Positions 9,562-17,541 of a stretch of 32,884 nt of DNA are shown here, in pieces. The position numbers were made by a program, and so were the translations under genes. Each line of letters opens with the position of its first letter. Position 1 is the stretch's first letter. Location of the stretch: contig JAYQKE010000001.1 of assembly GCA_038142525.1 (NCBI GenBank), positions 1 to 32,884 of the forward strand, given 5' to 3'. Source of the stretch: CAJQHK01 sp038142525. GTDB taxonomy: Bacteria > Pseudomonadota > Alphaproteobacteria > Rickettsiales > UBA1997. The notes beneath the pieces are model-generated. The model did no database searches and was not told the origin of the DNA. It was given only the letters and a program-made list of their open reading frames with translations.

Positions 9562-11128
9562 CTGTTTTTTCTAAATTGATATTTTCTTGTTTCGCTTGAT
9601 TGCTAATGCCAGCTTCTTGCTTTAGAGGAATGTTCCTTTAAAATTTGTGGATATTTTCTTTCCCAATCGCCACCAGTTAAAATTGCGGTTTCTTCAGCTA
9701 GAGTTGAAATGCCCATATTTACACGAAGCTCTGCTGCCTTTACTTCTTTTAGTTGATCAATCTGACCTCTAGGTGGGCCAATCCACTGAGCTCCTAAATA
9801 AGCATTTTTAATAATTGGATTATTAAAAAACCCTGGTGCTTTAAGTAAGCCTTTGGCGATAGCTTCACTAATTACCATTTCATAAACTGGCTGGCAAAGC
9901 TGTATTGCTAGCCAACTTCTTCTACTTGAGAAAAATTTCCATGCTTCAACAAGAGCTGCTTGTGCTGCTGAATAACTTGCTGTGAAATGTTTGATTAAAA
10001 TTTCAAATGGCAGTTCTAAAGCTACACCAACTTGCCTTAATATTGCTTGCACAAAAGGATCAAATGCTTGGTTTGGTCTTTTAGGATCAGCAATTTCAAT
10101 ATTTTCATTGGGTTGCAAATCAAGAATTGCACCTGGTGCTAATTTATAATCACCATCATTTCTCGAACCACCCACTTCATCGAGCGGTGTCATTGGTGAT
10201 AAACCTTCTTCATCTTCTGATTTAACAAAAACAGTAAACATAGCAGATATTACTGCTGACATAATTTCTGCTTCGGTGTAGCGATCTAGCTGTTTTAAGC
10301 TTTCAATAACTGGCGCTAAATATGGAACTCCTCTTGTAAGTCCTGGTCTGATTCGATTAAAAATATGAAATACCTGTCTATTGTCATATTTATCAAAAGC
10401 AGGGATTTTTACATATTTTTTACTTTTATCAGATTGGTAATCATCTGGATGTTGATTGCAGATATTATAAGCAACCGGCGCTCCATTATTATCAACTTCA
10501 ACTCCAGCAATTAGCTTTTCTGTATTAGTTTTATAATCAGGATTTGAAACTCGATCTGCCTCAACTAATTGTAAGCTAAGATCAATTAACTTATTTGACC
10601 TGGGGATAGTTCTTTTAATGATAAAAATATCACCGCTTTCAAGAACTGATCTTAAAATCAGATTTTGAATTTCAGAAAATGTTTGGCTTCTGGTAATATA
10701 TCGCAGTCAGTAACTTTCTGCCCAATTTCTAAAAATTCTCTCAGCATTTCTTTCAAATTTATCAAATTCAGATTCATCTTTAAAAAACGGCTTTAAAACT
10801 TCTCGATCAATATGAGATTGAACTTTTAAGCCAGTTCCAACAACATTGGTCACAACTGTATTTACAGCGCCACAGGCAAGAGGTGCATTTCTAATTAAAT
10901 CACGAGATCTTTCACGAAGTGCTGGTAAATCAGGCAATGTAACATTATCAGCAGAACCATCACTTATATCCCATGATTTAGTTTGTCTTCTATCACGCCT
11001 TGCACCAACATATCCTCCAGCTATAGAAAGTCTGGCTCTGGCTTCTAATCTTTTTAGACCGATTTTCGGGCTAAAATAAGATATGGTTTTATCTAGCCAG
11101 TTATCAGAAATTTTAATTTTTTGCTCAT
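9554..11128 (-). CDS. Phage portal protein, lambda gpB family, frameshifted
   Basis: Portal vertex protein through which DNA enters and leaves the head. Starting at 11128: DNWLDKTISYFSPKIGLKRL, GGYVGARRDRRQTKSWDISD, LRERSRDLIRNAPLACGAVN, TNVVGTGLKVQSHIDRE, then FKDESEFDKFERNAERIFRN. The middle reads TFSEIQNLILRSVLESGDIF, LVEADRVSNPDY and HIFNRIRPGLTRGVPYLAPV; the C-terminal part has FDPFVQAILRQVGVALELPF and SYSAAQAALVEAWKFFSSRR. The TGA at 10707 is caused by compensated indels (an extra T, then an extra AT): correcting them restores WAESTDCDITRSQTF. Other breaks are near 11118 (T6 run) and near 9625; after the last, LKQEAGISNQAKQENIN leads to a stop at 9554. Corrected length is about 520 residues, normal. 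Confidence 0.93.
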
Positions 11129-11142
11129 GTTGGGGTTATTTC

Positions 11143-11327
11143 TTATTCTAATTCCGCCTCGTTTTTTTCTTTTAATTTGAACCAAAAGTCTTTTTTCTCT
11201 TTGTTTCAAAAATTGCCAAATCTGCCTTTTTAACTCTTTGGCCATTATAGCTTGCTTCCTGAGCATTATTTAAAACATCAGATATGGCTTGCTGTACTTC
11301 CGTTAATTGTTCTTCTAAAGATTTCAT
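11143..11327 (-). CDS. Small head-tail connector, lambda gpW-like
   Basis: A short gene of about 61 residues. It starts MKSLEEQLTEVQQAISDVLN and continues NNAQEASYNGQRVKKADLAI. The pattern of an N-terminal helix, then A-x-x-Y-x-x-G-x-R-x-x-K-A-D-L is that of the lambda gpW head-tail joining family, found between terminase large subunit and portal exactly as here. In the written frame it ends KKTFGSN; a one-base change gives KKDFWFKLKEKNEAELE and a stop at 11143, just ahead of the portal start, which I prefer. It starts 6 bases after the terminase stop. Confidence 0.78.
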
Positions 11328-11332
11328 GAGGT

Positions 11333-13199
11333 TTAATTTATTCCTTTGCTTCGAACTCGTCTTGTTCGTGAAACTCTGCTAGTTTTTTGACTTTGAATAC
11401 CAGGATCAGATTCACGAAGAGGGATTTCTGCTAATTTCTGGGCAAGCTTGTTTAAATCTAATTTCCAATTTCTAACCAAACCACGAAGTCTTTGCAAAAG
11501 CATAAACTCTACAATCTAAACCTTCAGTTGCTTGACCTTCCTTTCTTGGTTGCCATGATCTAACTGGTCTGCCTTTAACATATTTGGTTTTTACAACCTC
11601 AGAAGTTATTTGGTTAAACCATTCTTGATCTCGGTGGGTTGGAAAATGCCAATAACCAGCACCAGATTTCTCAATTCTTAAGCGCTGCATTAAGGTTTCC
11701 TTGGCATCATTTACACCAATTACATAAACTGGTTTTTTGAGTCGTTTATTTTGACTTGCTCTTACTGGCCAGATTGGAACGCCATTACCATTAGAACTTC
11801 CTTTATGGCAAAGATTCTTTTATGTTTTCTCTCATCACAATAATTGATGACATGATCAGTATAATGACCACCAGAATCCACCGCCACAGCAGTAATTGGA
11901 AAATTACCAAGATTCCTTGAATGAATGAATGTGTGATTTAAAATTTTATCTAAATCACTCCATAAATCAGGAGTTGATGGATCGCCATATATCACTTGAT
12001 AATCAAGCGACCAAGATTCTTCATCTTTTCCCCAGCCAACAATTTCTAATTCTAATCTATTATCCTGAACATCAACACCAGCTGTAATTATAGCTACATC
12101 TTTTGGTAAATATTTGCCAAAATTTTCTCTTCTTTATAATAATCCTGTTGAATCAATAGCCTCACCAGACATATCTTCCCAAGTTTCAGCTAATTTGGTA
12201 TTTGTCCAAACTTTAAGCCTTGGTGGGTCTTTATGAACCTCACTAAATTCCTTGGCAATATCGCCCCAACTTACCCAACCATGAGGTGAATAAAGAGAAG
12301 ATAAATGAAAAGATACGACCTTTTTATCAGTATTACTCGCAGTTGCTATCCATTTACCATTTTTTAATATTTCTGCCTTTTGATGATCTTGCCAATGTGA
12401 TTTGCATTTTTTACATTCATAATAGGCGTTTTCTGGATCACCTTTCGGCCACTTAACATTTTGCCATTTTAATATTTGAAACTCGCCACAATCAGGACAA
12501 GGAACATAATAATATCTTTGATCTCCTTCCAAAAAAGCAGTTTCAATCCGACTATAATTTTTAATAGTCGGAGTTGAGATCATAAATATTTTCCTATTAG
12601 AAAATGTAGCAGTTCTTTGAATTGCCAAATTTACAGGATCACCTTCAGATGTTTGCATCATCAGGATAGCCGTCAATTTCATCTAGGAATAGATATCTAA
12701 TTGGCATTGATCTTAGACCAACTGCAGAATTAGCTCCAGTTAAAATTAAAACCCCACCAGGAAATTCCTTCATCAACATGGTATTGCCAGAATCTCTTGA
12801 TCTTGGATCATTGACCTTATCTTTTAAAGCTGGGCAATTCTCAATTGCAGGATCAATCCTCATTTTTGAGGTTCGCTTCGCTGTTTCTACTGTTGGATTT
12901 ACAATTAACATCGGCCCTGGGGCATGATGAATTACAAATCCCATCCAGTTATTACCACATTCTGTACCACCAATTTGTGCTCCTTTCATGAAAATTACTT
13001 TTTCACAAGAGTTGTTTGGTGATAGGCAGTCCATTATCTCCTTTAAATAAGGAGTGCGATCAGTTCTCCATGGTCCAGGCTCACTTGAAGAAATTGAAGT
13101 TAAAATTCTGTGATGATCTGCCCACTCAGAGATATTAAAATTTGGATCTGGTTTTAATCCTGCTCTAAAGCTCTTAAAATATAGATCATCATACATCAT
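11333..13199 (-). CDS. Terminase large subunit, GpA family, multiply frameshifted
   Basis: DNA-packaging motor ATPase and nuclease. ATPase part: SEWADHHRILTSISSSEPGP, an adenine/Walker A region VIFMKGAQIGGTECGNNWMG (deviant P-loop typical of GpA), and Walker B YLFLDEIDGYP. After a shift near 12655: EGDPVNLAIQRTATFSNRKI, IFMISTPTIKNYSRIE, then a Cys cluster CPDCGEFQ...CKKCKSH. The nuclease part has AGVDVQDNRLELEIVGWG, ITAVAVDSGGHYTDHVINYC and TEGLDCRVYA. Further frame breaks near 12130, 12000, 11800, 11755 and 11475 do not lose protein similarity. The true C-terminus is WKLDLNKLAQKLAEIPLRES to the TAA at 11333. Corrected length is about 620 residues. Confidence 0.93.
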
Positions 13200-13792
13200 T
13201 TTTTGATAATTCTTCTAAAGCTTTAACTATTTCTGTTTTTAAAATTTCCTTCATTTCAAAAATATCAGTTTTTCCAACTAAAGCAGGAATCACTCGATCA
13301 GGAAATTTAACATTCGATCTCTTGTCATTCATCTACCGAGATTAATTTTTTAGATTCTTTCTCAAATTGTATTAAAAAGCTTCCTTAATAGCTCTGATAT
13401 TTTTACCTCATCTACAGAGATTATTGCTATTTTTTTTAGATTCTGATTTTCTCAAATTGTAGTCTGGTTAATTTAGCATTATAAGCTTCTTTAATAGCTC
13501 TGCTTTGTTGATAGCTCTAGGGCCAACTTGATAAAGGATTTGAAGGGTAGAAATATTGCTAGAATTTTCTAAAAAGCGTTAAGATTTTCCTGCTTGATTT
13601 CTGATTTTTCATAAAGATTTCTTAATTTGTGCTGGATCAGTATTTTTTGACCATTCTTTATCTGCTAAATTAGGATCAATTTTACCATTATCAGCTCTTT
13701 TTTTTGCTAATTCTTCCTTGTTTTATTGCTTTTCTGACAGCCCCTTCGGTAACTCCTCGATGTTTTGCGTAAGCTCTGATTGAGAGTTCCAT
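13189..13792 (-). pseudogene. Terminase small subunit / Nu1-like DNA-packaging protein, broken, with internal duplication
   Basis: Starts MELSIRAYAKHRGVTEGAVR KAIKQGRI-type text: a winged-helix of the Nu1/'element of external origin' type, followed by ADNGKIDPNLADKEWSKNTD, which is diagnostic. The rest is badly frame-shuffled: YQVGPRAIN, RAIKEAYNAKLTRLQFEK, ISVDEV, a second damaged copy (RAIKEAF, IQFEKESKKLISVDE), and finally FPDRVIPALVGKTDIFEMKE then ILKTEIVKALEELSKND. That last segment could be read as a separate 47-residue ORF (13189-13332) but matches the usual C-terminus of this family. It overlaps the large subunit start by 11 bases. An in-frame ATG further out (13840) is separated by a TGA; I prefer the start at 13792. 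Confidence 0.8.
13330..13502. repeat. Imperfect tandem duplication of about 80-95 bp inside the terminase small subunit gene
   Basis: Unit 1 (about 13330-13408) and unit 2 (about 13409-13502) both begin CATCTAC(C/A)GAGATTA, then carry TTTTTTAGATTCT, CTCAAATTGTA and AGCTTC(C/T)TTAATAGCTCTG in the same order. Unit 2 has about 15-20 extra bases, some of which code for the normal protein segment, so unit 1 looks like a damaged copy. Confidence 0.75.
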
Positions 13793-13888
13793 ATTTCTTC
13801 ATAATTCTTGAATTTCTTTGATTGCTTCTTTAAGTAACATAGTCAATTTTTATAACAGATTTTATTTTTTAACTAATTAATAGGAAGC

Positions 13889-13894
13889 TATAAT
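13889..13894 (+). promoter_or_regulatory. Putative -10 box for the plus-strand gene pair
   Basis: A perfect TATAAT lies 46 bases ahead of the ATG at 13941, in the gap between the divergent terminase small subunit gene and the plus-strand pair. No good -35 is visible at 17 bp (the sequence is a T-run followed by A), so strength is uncertain. Confidence 0.4.
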
Positions 13895-13940
13895 ATACAA
13901 GGCTTTAGAGCTTATTTATTAATCAATTAAATGAATAAAA

Positions 13941-14161
13941 ATGTCAAATTTACCTGCAAAAGAGCGCATCAAAAAATATAACTCTGATATATCTGAAATG
14001 ATCCAAAAATTAAGCAAATTTCATGAAGAAAATTTAAAGTTTCTTAATGATTTTTTCAAGAGGTTTACGCTGGTAACACTTATAATTTAGCAGAAAAACT
14101 TGAGAATGTTTTATTTGCTGCCGGCATCATGAAAGAAGAAGAATTCAAATATAACCAATAA
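13941..14161 (+). CDS. Small helical protein, function unknown, one frame break
   Basis: Frame-corrected to about 73 residues: starts MSNLPAKERIKKYNSDISEM, continues QKLSKFHEENLKFLNDF, and after a one-base change in the T6 run at 14051-14056 reads FQEVYAGNTYNLAEKLENVL and FAAGIMKEEEFKYNQ. The first 45 residues are amphipathic and could form a coiled coil. It lies on the strand opposite to its neighbours and is followed 14 bases later by a second small plus-strand gene, so the two likely form one transcript from the TATAAT at 13889. I do not recognise the family. Confidence 0.6.
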
Positions 14162-14175
14162 TTACAGGAGAATTT

Positions 14176-14483
14176 ATGGGAACTTGGAATTTACCTCAAA
14201 CAGTACAAAAAGCTAAAAAATTACAAAAATTAACATCAAAACCATTACCAGCAAAAATTGCCGAAGATGAGCTTTATGATTTACTCGGTGATGATGATCT
14301 TTTTGATCAAATCTTATCAGAACAAGAAGCCTGCGGTGATGATACTGATGTTATTTAGTCGAAACTCATTTAAGAAATTTTCTAGATAACAAAGAAAATG
14401 CTACAAAACCTTGGGATAAAGAGGCTTTTAAAATTTGCCAAAATATCTGTAAATCAATTGAGGAAAGTTACATCCCTTATTAA
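14176..14483 (+). CDS. Small acidic phage protein, function unknown, one frame break
   Basis: Preceded by a good ribosome site (ACAGGAG, 5 bases before the ATG). It begins MGTWNLPQTVQKAKKLQKLT, then AKIAEDELYDLLGDDDLFDQ and ILSEQEACGDDTDV. The frame stops at 14358, but another frame continues VETHLRNFLDNKENATKPWD and KICQNICKSIEESYIPY to 14483. The ending with 'V...HL..FL' after the acidic LLGDDDLFD motif fits small proteins I have seen in phage genomes without a known role. Corrected length is about 102 residues. Its stop codon overlaps the stop of the convergent gene at 14480-14482. No enzyme motif is seen. Confidence 0.65.
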
Positions 14484-14680
14484 TTTTTAGCCTCCAATAA
14501 TTTTTCCACTTCAGTTAAGAGTAAAAAAGCAAAATCACTTTCTCTGGAGTAGGTATTTTTCAAGCCTTCAATTTTTCGATTAACAATTTCAACTGCCTTG
14601 CTTCCATTTTCTTCAACTAATTTTTTGGCTTCCAAAATTATTGATTCCTTAATGTCGTTATTTTCTTTACTCATTGTCAT
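14480..14680 (-). CDS. Small hypothetical protein upstream of the late operon
   Basis: Intact 66-residue frame beginning MTMSKENNDIKESIILEAKK and ending FAFLLLTEVEKLLEAKN. It is helical, with alternating charged and hydrophobic residues, and has no recognised motif. The start at 14680 lies inside the end of the ParB-methylase gene (14-base overlap); the second Met at 14674 is an equally possible start. Its stop abuts the stop of the convergent plus-strand gene. The tight overlap suggests co-translation with the methylase. It could be a small regulator of the methylase, but nothing in the sequence shows this. Confidence 0.6.
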   Translation of the reverse strand: MTMSKENNDIKESIILEAKKLVEENGSKAVEIVNRKIEGLKNTYSRESDFAFLLLTEVEKLLEAKN

Positions 14681-15971
14681 TTAAAATTTCATCAAAGCTT
14701 TTTTCACTAATCGAATTTATTGCTTTTTTACCAGTTAAATTTTGCCATCTTTTAATTATAACATCCACATATTTCGGATCTAATTCAATCATTCTGCATC
14801 TTCTCTTTAACTGCTCGGCTGCAATTAGGGTTGAGCCAGAACCGCCAAAGGGATCGAGAATAATATCATCAGTTTTAGATGAATTTAAAATGGCTTTTTT
14901 GCAAAGCTCAACTGGCTTCATTGTTGGGTGAAGTTCACTCTTATTTGGTTTGTTAAAATACCAAACATCAGATTGATTTCTGTCACCGCACCAATAATGA
15001 TCATTCTTTTCTCTCCAGCCATAAAGAATTGGCTCATATTGCCTTTGATAATCAGACCTTCCAAGAGTAAAATGATTTTTTGCCCAAATGATAAAAGTTG
15101 ACCATTTACCACCAGCTTCAACAAAAGATTTCTGCAAAGTGTGAAGCTCTGATGAACTCATGCAAATATAGCAAGCTCCCTTTGTAAGCTCCAAAATATT
15201 TGAACAACAATCAAAAAGAAATTTAGGAAAATCATCGCCAAGATTATCATTTAAAATTGTTCTTTGCCCTGATGCGTTTTTATATTCCTTGCCAGTTTTA
15301 GAGTTCTTTTTGCCAATTAAATTATCCTTCATGGTGTTGCCATAATCCACATTGTAAGGTGGATCAGTGAAGGTCATATCAGCTAGCTCATTGGTAAGAA
15401 GGGCTTGGTAAGTTTCTAACTTACATGAATCACCGCAAATTAATTTATGATCACCGAGTAACCAAATATCACCAATTTTTGAGATTGGTTTTTCTTCGAC
15501 TTCTGGTAAATTTTCTTCTTCCTCATTTTCGTCTGATTCATAGAGGTTGGTAAATAATTTTTCTAATTCCTGATCTTCAAAACCAATTAAATCTAGATCA
15601 AAATTTTCCTCTTTTAAGTCATGAAGCTCATTTGCCAAAATCTCTTCATCCCATCCAGCATTTTCTGCTAATTTATTATCGGCGATGATATAAGCGCGCT
15701 TTTGTGCTTCAGATAAATGATCAAGAATAACAACTGGAACTTGACTAAGCCCAAGTTTTTTAGCAGCCATTAATCTTCCATGACCTGCAATAATTCCTTT
15801 TGCACCATCAACTAAAATTGGATTGGTAAAGCCAAACTCAGTAATACTAGCCGCAATTTGATTTACCTGATTTTCAGAGTGAGTTCTAGCATTTTTTGCA
15901 TATGGTATTAATTCCTCAACTGATTTAAGCTCAATATTATCGGCTAATTTTGGTAAAAAATCTTCATTCAT
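14667..15971 (-). CDS. ParB-domain DNA methylase (N6-adenine or N4-cytosine, beta class)
   Basis: Intact 434-residue protein. Residues 15-85 form a ParB/Sulfiredoxin-like domain: LIPYAKNARTHSENQVNQIA, TNPILVDGAKGIIAGHGRLM. After an acidic linker (about 143-160, Glu-rich) comes the methyltransferase domain with catalytic motif IV TDPPYNVDYG (DPPY at 203-206) and, later, motif I DPFGGSGSTLIAAEQ (from 373). Motif IV preceding motif I, with DPPY, fits the beta class of S-adenosylmethionine-dependent amino-methylases. Probably modifies phage DNA against restriction; no cognate restriction gene is present. Its ATG overlaps the C5-methyltransferase stop as ATGA. Length is normal for prophage ParB-methylases. 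Notably free of frame breaks. Confidence 0.95.
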   Translation of the reverse strand: MNEDFLPKLADNIELKSVEELIPYAKNARTHSENQVNQIAASITEFGFTNPILVDGAKGIIAGHGRLMAAKKLGLSQVPVVILDHLSEAQKRAYIIADNKLAENAGWDEEILANELHDLKEENFDLDLIGFEDQELEKLFTNLYESDENEEEENLPEVEEKPISKIGDIWLLGDHKLICGDSCKLETYQALLTNELADMTFTDPPYNVDYGNTMKDNLIGKKNSKTGKEYKNASGQRTILNDNLGDDFPKFLFDCCSNILELTKGACYICMSSSELHTLQKSFVEAGGKWSTFIIWAKNHFTLGRSDYQRQYEPILYGWREKNDHYWCGDRNQSDVWYFNKPNKSELHPTMKPVELCKKAILNSSKTDDIILDPFGGSGSTLIAAEQLKRRCRMIELDPKYVDVIIKRWQNLTGKKAINSISEKSFDEILNDNE

Positions 15972-17323
15972 ATTTGTTGATTATTCTCTTTTATCTTTAA
16001 CCAAATCCATTCCATCGCTAAGAACTCGCCACGCATAAGCTGCAACCAATGGCACCACGCCATTGCCACAGGCTCGAATCTCGTCCACCCGATTGGCCAT
16101 CCCATCAGATGATTTGTGAATAGCGGGTTTAAGGTGATCTGGCAGTTCTTGCCAACTTCCATAATCCGTGGGGCTTGGCGGCCAAGCAGGGAGTTGGTTT
16201 TGGAATTGTCCTTGGCACTGCCATCCTTCCAATCTCTCGTTGTTGGAGTTGCCCATGATTTTACAGCATGAACTGAATGATCTCTCAGCTTCAACTTTGC
16301 TGCTTTGCCGTCTCTCCATTCCATTATTCCTCCTTCGCCATCTGAGGCATTGGGGTTCGCCAATTTATCGCAGTGTTTTTTAATCCCTTGCCATATCCTG
16401 GACTCGTGCTTCCTGGCTCCTGACATCTTGGAGTTGGCCAATTCTGAATTTCTACTTCTAATCTTTTCTTGGGATTGTTGTTTTGAATTTCCTTGCTTGA
16501 TGCTTCGTTCGCTGATGAACTTCTCACAGTCGGCCACATTTTTACAGTCCTCGCAAGCCCCAGTGATCCGTCCTTGCCATTCTTGTTGATTTTCCTCAGA
16601 GTTCCTGATTTGTTGATTTTGTAAGTGTCGTTTGCAGAAATTATTGCCCCTACATTCGCATCCGATGACACAACAGTTGGCCAATTCTCTAATTCCTGAA
16701 CAGCAATTCTTAGTGGCTTGTGAAGATTGATTCCTTGTTTTTTCTTGGCTTCCGATCTCTTCTTCCAATTCTCCAATGTTTCCATTGGATTTGATAGATG
16801 ATCTGACGCTATCACTGTAGGCCAAGATGAATAATCTTTCTCTTTTATGAGGAGCGCCAACTTCCTGCGCTGTAAACAAGCCTGCCTTAACTTTATAACC
16901 CAATTCTGATAGGTCATTTGCGACCTGCTCAAATCCCAATCGTAAATGTCCGCCAACATTTTCAAAGAAGCAGATTGGTGGCTCAATTTCGCTGATGAGT
17001 CGTTTAATTTCTGGCCAGAGATGTCTTGGGTCTTTTTCTCCAAGTTTTTTTCCTGCAACACTAAATGGCTGGCATGGATAGCCTCCAGTGAGGCAATCCA
17101 CTTTGCCACGCCAAGGCTTGCCATCGAAGGTTCTAAGATCTGTCCAAATAGGTGCTTGATCCAAGATTTTGTCTTGCATGCGCGCTTTAAGGATACCGCA
17201 CGCAAATGCTTCGTTCTCAATGTAACAGATTGCTCTAGAAGAGGGAACAGCCAGCTTGAATCCAAGCTCGATTCCTCCGACTCCTGAGCAGAGGGACATA
17301 ATTCTGAAGGTATGTGAATCCAC
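15968..17323 (-). CDS. C5-cytosine DNA methyltransferase
   Basis: 451-residue frame. Catalytic domain motifs are complete: I (SLCSGVGGIELGF, 10-22), IV with the nucleophile Cys (GGYPCQPFSVAG, PCQ at 83-85), VI (ENV, 121-123) and VIII (QEVGAPHKRERLFILA, from 153). From about 170 to 360 is a long low-complexity target-recognition region built on recurring 'LANS/LANP'-like units, then WATPTTRDWKDG, and LNPLFTNHLMGWPIGWTRFE near the end. The usual motif X (RVxxxRACGNGVVPxxAA) is not in this frame but in another frame over the same bases (see next feature). It may therefore be a frameshifted gene despite its long open frame. A strong terminator lies just upstream of its ATG. Confidence 0.9.
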   Translation of the reverse strand: MDSHTFRIMSLCSGVGGIELGFKLAVPSSRAICYIENEAFACGILKARMQDKILDQAPIWTDLRTFDGKPWRGKVDCLTGGYPCQPFSVAGKKLGEKDPRHLWPEIKRLISEIEPPICFFENVGGHLRLGFEQVANDLSELGYKVKAGLFTAQEVGAPHKRERLFILAYSDSVRSSIKSNGNIGELEEEIGSQEKTRNQSSQATKNCCSGIRELANCCVIGCECRGNNFCKRHLQNQQIRNSEENQQEWQGRITGACEDCKNVADCEKFISERSIKQGNSKQQSQEKIRSRNSELANSKMSGARKHESRIWQGIKKHCDKLANPNASDGEGGIMEWRDGKAAKLKLRDHSVHAVKSWATPTTRDWKDGSAKDNSKTNSLLGRQAPRIMEVGKNCQITLNPLFTNHLMGWPIGWTRFEPVAMAWCHWLQLMRGEFLAMEWIWLKIKENNQQI

Positions 17324-17325
17324 AC
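15981..17325 (-). other. Alternative reading frames inside the C5-methyltransferase gene that also look coding
   Basis: On the same strand, a second frame is open from 17325 to 16324 (333 codons) and a third from 16319 to 15981 (112 codons). The second frame carries repeated WPT units (SSWPTVIASDHLSNP, ENWPTVVSSDAN, KMWPTVRSSSAN, QNWPTPRCQEPG) typical of the recognition region of many phage C5-methyltransferases. The third carries RVDEIRACGNGVVPLVAAYA, which is the family's motif IX/X. A DNA unit of the type TTGGCCAACTCC encodes LANS in one frame and WPTP in the next. I do not annotate these as separate genes; they show either ancestral frameshifts or true dual coding. Confidence 0.7.
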
Positions 17326-17355
17326 TAAATTTTCTTAAAATATTTTTTGTTTAAA

Positions 17356-17395
17356 ATAAAAAAGGCGCGTACCAAAATTAATTAGTACGCGCCTT
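17356..17395 (-). terminator. Strong rho-independent terminator ahead of the methyltransferase operon
   Basis: An 11-bp perfect stem (AAGGCGCGTAC at 17362-17372 with GTACGCGCCTT at 17385-17395), 12-base loop, followed on the minus strand by a T-run (TTTTTTATTTT). It would end transcription of the early operon about 150 bases after the minor-tail-like gene and 33 bases before the C5-methyltransferase ATG. On the plus strand no T-run follows, so it works in the minus direction. Confidence 0.85.
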
Positions 17396-17541
17396 GATAG
17401 GTCTAGTAATGATAAGGCTTTGCGCCTTTTTGTAAGTAAGCTGCGTACCCTTTTTAAAAGGCTAACGCTAGAGAAGTGCTGCGGTGCGCGTTACCCTCGA
17501 TGGAAAGATCGCCCACAGTACCTATTTTATTCTGCTTATAT
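17396..17541 (-). other. Structured GC-richer intergenic segment, candidate leader or small RNA
   Basis: Between the minor-tail-like gene and the terminator. In the minus-strand RNA sense, GGGTAACGC (17496-17488) can pair with GCGTTAGCC (17468-17460) in 8 of 9 positions; CGAT/AUCG forms a small hairpin near 17500; CTGTGG and CCGCAG offer an alternative pairing; AAGGC/GCCTT (17414-17428) is a further hairpin. Four copies of a G(C)GTACC-like word occur at about 17367, 17441, 17488 and 17517. The GC content is well above its surroundings. No reading frame of interest is seen. It could be a riboswitch-like attenuator, a small RNA, or merely a 3' untranslated region; I know no family that matches. 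Confidence 0.4.

Noticed and set aside
13189..13332. Separate 47-residue gene ahead of the terminase large subunit
   Set aside because: Its text (FPDRVIPALVGKTDIFEMKE...) fits the usual C-terminus of the Nu1-like small subunit, and the ISVDE segment leads into it after a frame change.
16168..17287. Several plus-strand reading frames opposite the C5-methyltransferase
   Set aside because: They have no start signals or family text, and arise from the unusual composition of the methyltransferase gene on the other strand.
17362..17395. tRNA-like or attachment-site hairpin
   Set aside because: No cloverleaf or CCA end can be built; the following T-run on the minus strand fits a terminator.
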